Positions 22,749 through 24,386 of a DNA stretch of 24,386 bases are shown piece by piece. Every line of letters begins with the position of its first letter. The first letter of the stretch is position 1. Origin of the DNA: CAYJAD01 sp964371505 (GTDB lineage Bacteria > Desulfobacterota > Desulfovibrionia > Desulfovibrionales > Desulfovibrionaceae). The notes under the pieces were generated by a model, which was given only the letters and a program-made list of their open reading frames with translations, searched no databases and was not told the DNA's origin. The stretch lies in contig CAYJNG010000019.1 in NCBI GenBank assembly GCA_964371505.1, positions 1 through 24,386 on the forward strand, read 5' to 3'. Position numbers and translations under genes: made by a program.

Positions 22749-22787
22749 CCATGCCAGAAAAGGTACTCCATATCTTTTCTGGCATGG
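22749..22787. repeat. Inverted repeat 3, overlapping a candidate dgt promoter
   Basis: CCATGCCAGAAAAG (22749-22762) and CTTTTCTGGCATGG (22774-22787) form a perfect 14-bp stem around 11 nt, with no T tract after it. The right arm contains CTGGCA (22779-22784), a possible -35 placed 18 bp before TATAGT (22803-22808). The repeat could therefore be an operator for dgt, or a cruciform/RNA hairpin. The promoter reading is inference. Confidence 0.55.
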
Positions 22788-22875
22788 CTTATTACAAATT
22801 CTTATAGTAAAGTTATATTTTTACCGACACGTAAATACCTTATTTAGTGCTGACTATTTTTAAAGTGAGGCCTGT

Positions 22876-24228
22876 ATGCAAAATAAACAACTCTGGCAAG
22901 CCCCTTGGGAAGAGCGCCGCGGGCAAACCCCTGAGCGTTCGCACGACGTGCGCTCCCCTTGGGATCGTGACTACGCACGCATCATCCACTCTGCCGCTTT
23001 TCGACGCTTGCAATCCAAAACCCAAGTTATGGACCTTGGGCAAAGCGATTTTTACCGCACGCGTCTCACCCATTCCATGGAAGTTGCGCAAGTAAGTTCC
23101 GGCATCATTAAATTTTTACGCGAAAAGCACGAAAGCGATCAAGCCATTGTGGACGCTTTGCCTGATTCCAGACTGCTTTCTGCCATTTGCCTTTCTCACG
23201 ACCTTGGGCACCCCCCTTACGGGCACGGCGGCGAAACAGCCCTCAACTTCTGCATGCGAGAGTATGGCGGTTTTGAAGGTAATGGGCAAACCTTACGCAT
23301 CCTCTCTTTACTGGAGCAATACACCCCCCATCATGGCCTCAACCCCACACGGCGCTTGCTACTAGGCATATTAAAGTACCCCGCCCCCTATTCGGCAGTG
23401 GTAAACCCCAAAGCCTATGGCCCTTGCGACTCCTCACCGCGTTGGCTTTTCTCCTCTCAGGAGCACCATCCGCCTAAATGCTATCACGATTGCGAGCAAG
23501 ACGTGGTGGATTGGATTTTTGCCCCGCTTGGGCAGGCTCGCCACACTTTCAGCGCCGCCGAGGACGCATCCACAGCAAGCGTAGCCAAGCATAAAAAAAC
23601 ATTACACAAATCCCTCGATGCTTCCATCATGGATTTATCTGACGATATTTCCTACGGCCTGCACGACCTAGAAGATGCCGTGGCCCTTGGCATGCTCACA
23701 CGGCAAATGTGGGAAGAGTACATCACAGGTAAAGAAGACGTTTTCACCGCTTGTGGTTTCTCCTCCACTGAAGTGGCGGATGATATCTTCTCCGACGCAG
23801 AGTACCGACGCAAAGGCCGCATTGGCGGTTTGGTGCACTATATGATTACGCATACCTATGTGGAAAAAAGCGGCATTGAAAGCCCCTGCCCGCTCATAAA
23901 CTACCGCGCTCGCTTTGAGCAAAGTGCAGCCCACTTGCAAAACCTCATGGGAGATTTAGTTTTTGACCTCATCATCTCCTCTCCCAACCTCCAAGTGCAG
24001 GAGTTCCGCGGGAGGAAAATTGTGGTGGAGCTTTTCGACGTTTTTGCCTCCAACCCTGAAAGGCTCTTACCTTGGGAAGTAAAGAGAAACTTTTTGCAAC
24101 AAAGCGACAAAGCCGCGCAAATGCGTGTTATTTGTGACTATATAGCCTGCATGAGCGATGCTTCTGCCGCCAGATTACACGAAAAAATATTTTTTGCCGG
24201 CAAAGGTTCGCTTTTTGACAAGTTTTAG
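22876..24228 (+). CDS. dgt: HD-domain deoxyguanosinetriphosphate triphosphohydrolase (dGTPase)
   Basis: A 450-residue HD-superfamily enzyme expected to split dGTP (or other dNTPs) into the deoxynucleoside and triphosphate, adjusting dNTP pools. The metal ligands are visible: H66 in TRLTHSMEVAQ, H108-D109 in SHDLGHPPYGHGGE (with H112), and D256 in MDLSDDISYG. The N-terminal DRDYARIIHSAAFRRLQSKTQV block is the family hallmark. GAGG five bases upstream supports the ATG. It is a lone gene between a repeat-rich promoter region and a hairpin. Relatives have been tied to genome maintenance and, in some bacteria, to phage restriction by dNTP depletion; nothing nearby suggests a defence island. Confidence 0.94.
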   Translation: MQNKQLWQAPWEERRGQTPERSHDVRSPWDRDYARIIHSAAFRRLQSKTQVMDLGQSDFYRTRLTHSMEVAQVSSGIIKFLREKHESDQAIVDALPDSRLLSAICLSHDLGHPPYGHGGETALNFCMREYGGFEGNGQTLRILSLLEQYTPHHGLNPTRRLLLGILKYPAPYSAVVNPKAYGPCDSSPRWLFSSQEHHPPKCYHDCEQDVVDWIFAPLGQARHTFSAAEDASTASVAKHKKTLHKSLDASIMDLSDDISYGLHDLEDAVALGMLTRQMWEEYITGKEDVFTACGFSSTEVADDIFSDAEYRRKGRIGGLVHYMITHTYVEKSGIESPCPLINYRARFEQSAAHLQNLMGDLVFDLIISSPNLQVQEFRGRKIVVELFDVFASNPERLLPWEVKRNFLQQSDKAAQMRVICDYIACMSDASAARLHEKIFFAGKGSLFDKF

Positions 24229-24316
24229 TGGAATTTTTTGATTGTTTTTTAGTTTTAGGTTTTGTTTTTTGTTTTTTTGTGGGGGAACTTTTTTTAGAAA
24301 AAAAAAGTTCCCCCAC
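24229..24316. terminator. G/T-rich tract and long AT-cored hairpin after dgt
   Basis: Positions 24234-24285 are nearly all T and G on the plus strand. GTGGGGGAACTTTTTTT (24279-24295) and its complement (24300-24316) then make a perfect 17-bp stem around a 4-nt loop. The T's are inside the stem, not after it, so as a plus-strand terminator it is atypical. The T-rich tract preceding it would be an A-rich tail on the minus strand. It is probably a bidirectional terminator between convergent genes. Confidence 0.5.
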
Positions 24317-24322
24317 ACCCCC

Positions 24323-24386
24323 TCAAAAAAACCAATGGCGATACAGCATCCACTCTGTACAAAAATCCTGCCGCAACAGCACTTTT
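24323..24386 (-). CDS. Possible C-terminal end of a minus-strand gene (partial)
   Basis: One minus-strand frame is open from the window edge to a TGA at 24325-24323 and encodes KVLLRQDFCTEWMLYRHWFF. The composition is protein-like, and the stop lies just before the long hairpin, as expected for a gene converging on dgt. Another minus frame is also open through here, and 20 residues are too few to identify a family. This is a weak call. Confidence 0.25.
   Translation of the reverse strand, partial: KVLLRQDFCTEWMLYRHWFF

Noticed and set aside
22876..24228. dgt as part of an anti-phage defence system
   Set aside because: Some dGTPase relatives deplete dNTPs during infection, but this gene has no nuclease, toxin, reverse transcriptase or other defence partner nearby and looks like a housekeeping copy.

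Overview
The window looks like a piece of chromosome from a Gram-negative, flagellated, chemotactic bacterium. It fits best the Desulfovibrionales (Thermodesulfobacteriota, the former Deltaproteobacteria). The argument rests on gene content and order: rpmE-DUF1385-prfA, flgF-flgG-flgA-flgH, a TrmFO-type tRNA methyltransferase, a TlyA methyltransferase, and a chemoreceptor with a long Glu/Ala/Lys linker. Base composition is moderate, not the high GC of the classic free-living Desulfovibrio, which may point to a host-associated or reduced lineage. The taxonomic call is inference. I see no integrase, transposase, prophage, CRISPR array, tRNA or rRNA. This is mostly core genome; the unexplained material is in the intergenic regions.

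Left part (1-7000, minus strand): a complete tripartite RND efflux operon in the order outer-membrane factor, periplasmic adaptor, inner-membrane pump. A 17-bp palindrome lies just upstream. Next to it is the rRNA 2'-O-methyltransferase gene tlyA.

7180-12230 (plus strand): ribosomal protein L31 (zinc-binding form), a DUF1385/YqhQ membrane protein and release factor 1. After a clear terminator and a gene-free stretch of about 470 bp comes a transmembrane chemoreceptor. A hairpin-rich 280-bp segment ending in a strong terminator follows it.

12595-15164 (minus strand): a ygiW-qseB-qseC locus (secreted OB-fold protein, response regulator, sensor kinase). A perfect CTTAA-N6-CTTAA repeat lies in front of ygiW, and a weak terminator-like hairpin separates ygiW from the two-component genes. 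Together they suggest autoregulation with an attenuated second half.

15356-20870 (minus strand): ridA and a phosphomannomutase/phosphoglucomutase form a two-gene operon. Upstream lies the flagellar rod/ring operon flgF-flgG-flgA-flgH. A near-consensus sigma-54 promoter precedes flgF, and flgH is followed directly by a terminator, so the expected flgI and flgJ are absent here.

21056-24386: the small SRP RNA gene (plus strand) with its own promoter and terminator; trmFO (minus strand) converging on it; three consecutive inverted repeats in the gap between trmFO and the divergent dGTPase gene; and a long AT-cored hairpin after the dGTPase. At the right edge there may be the last codons of a convergent minus-strand gene.
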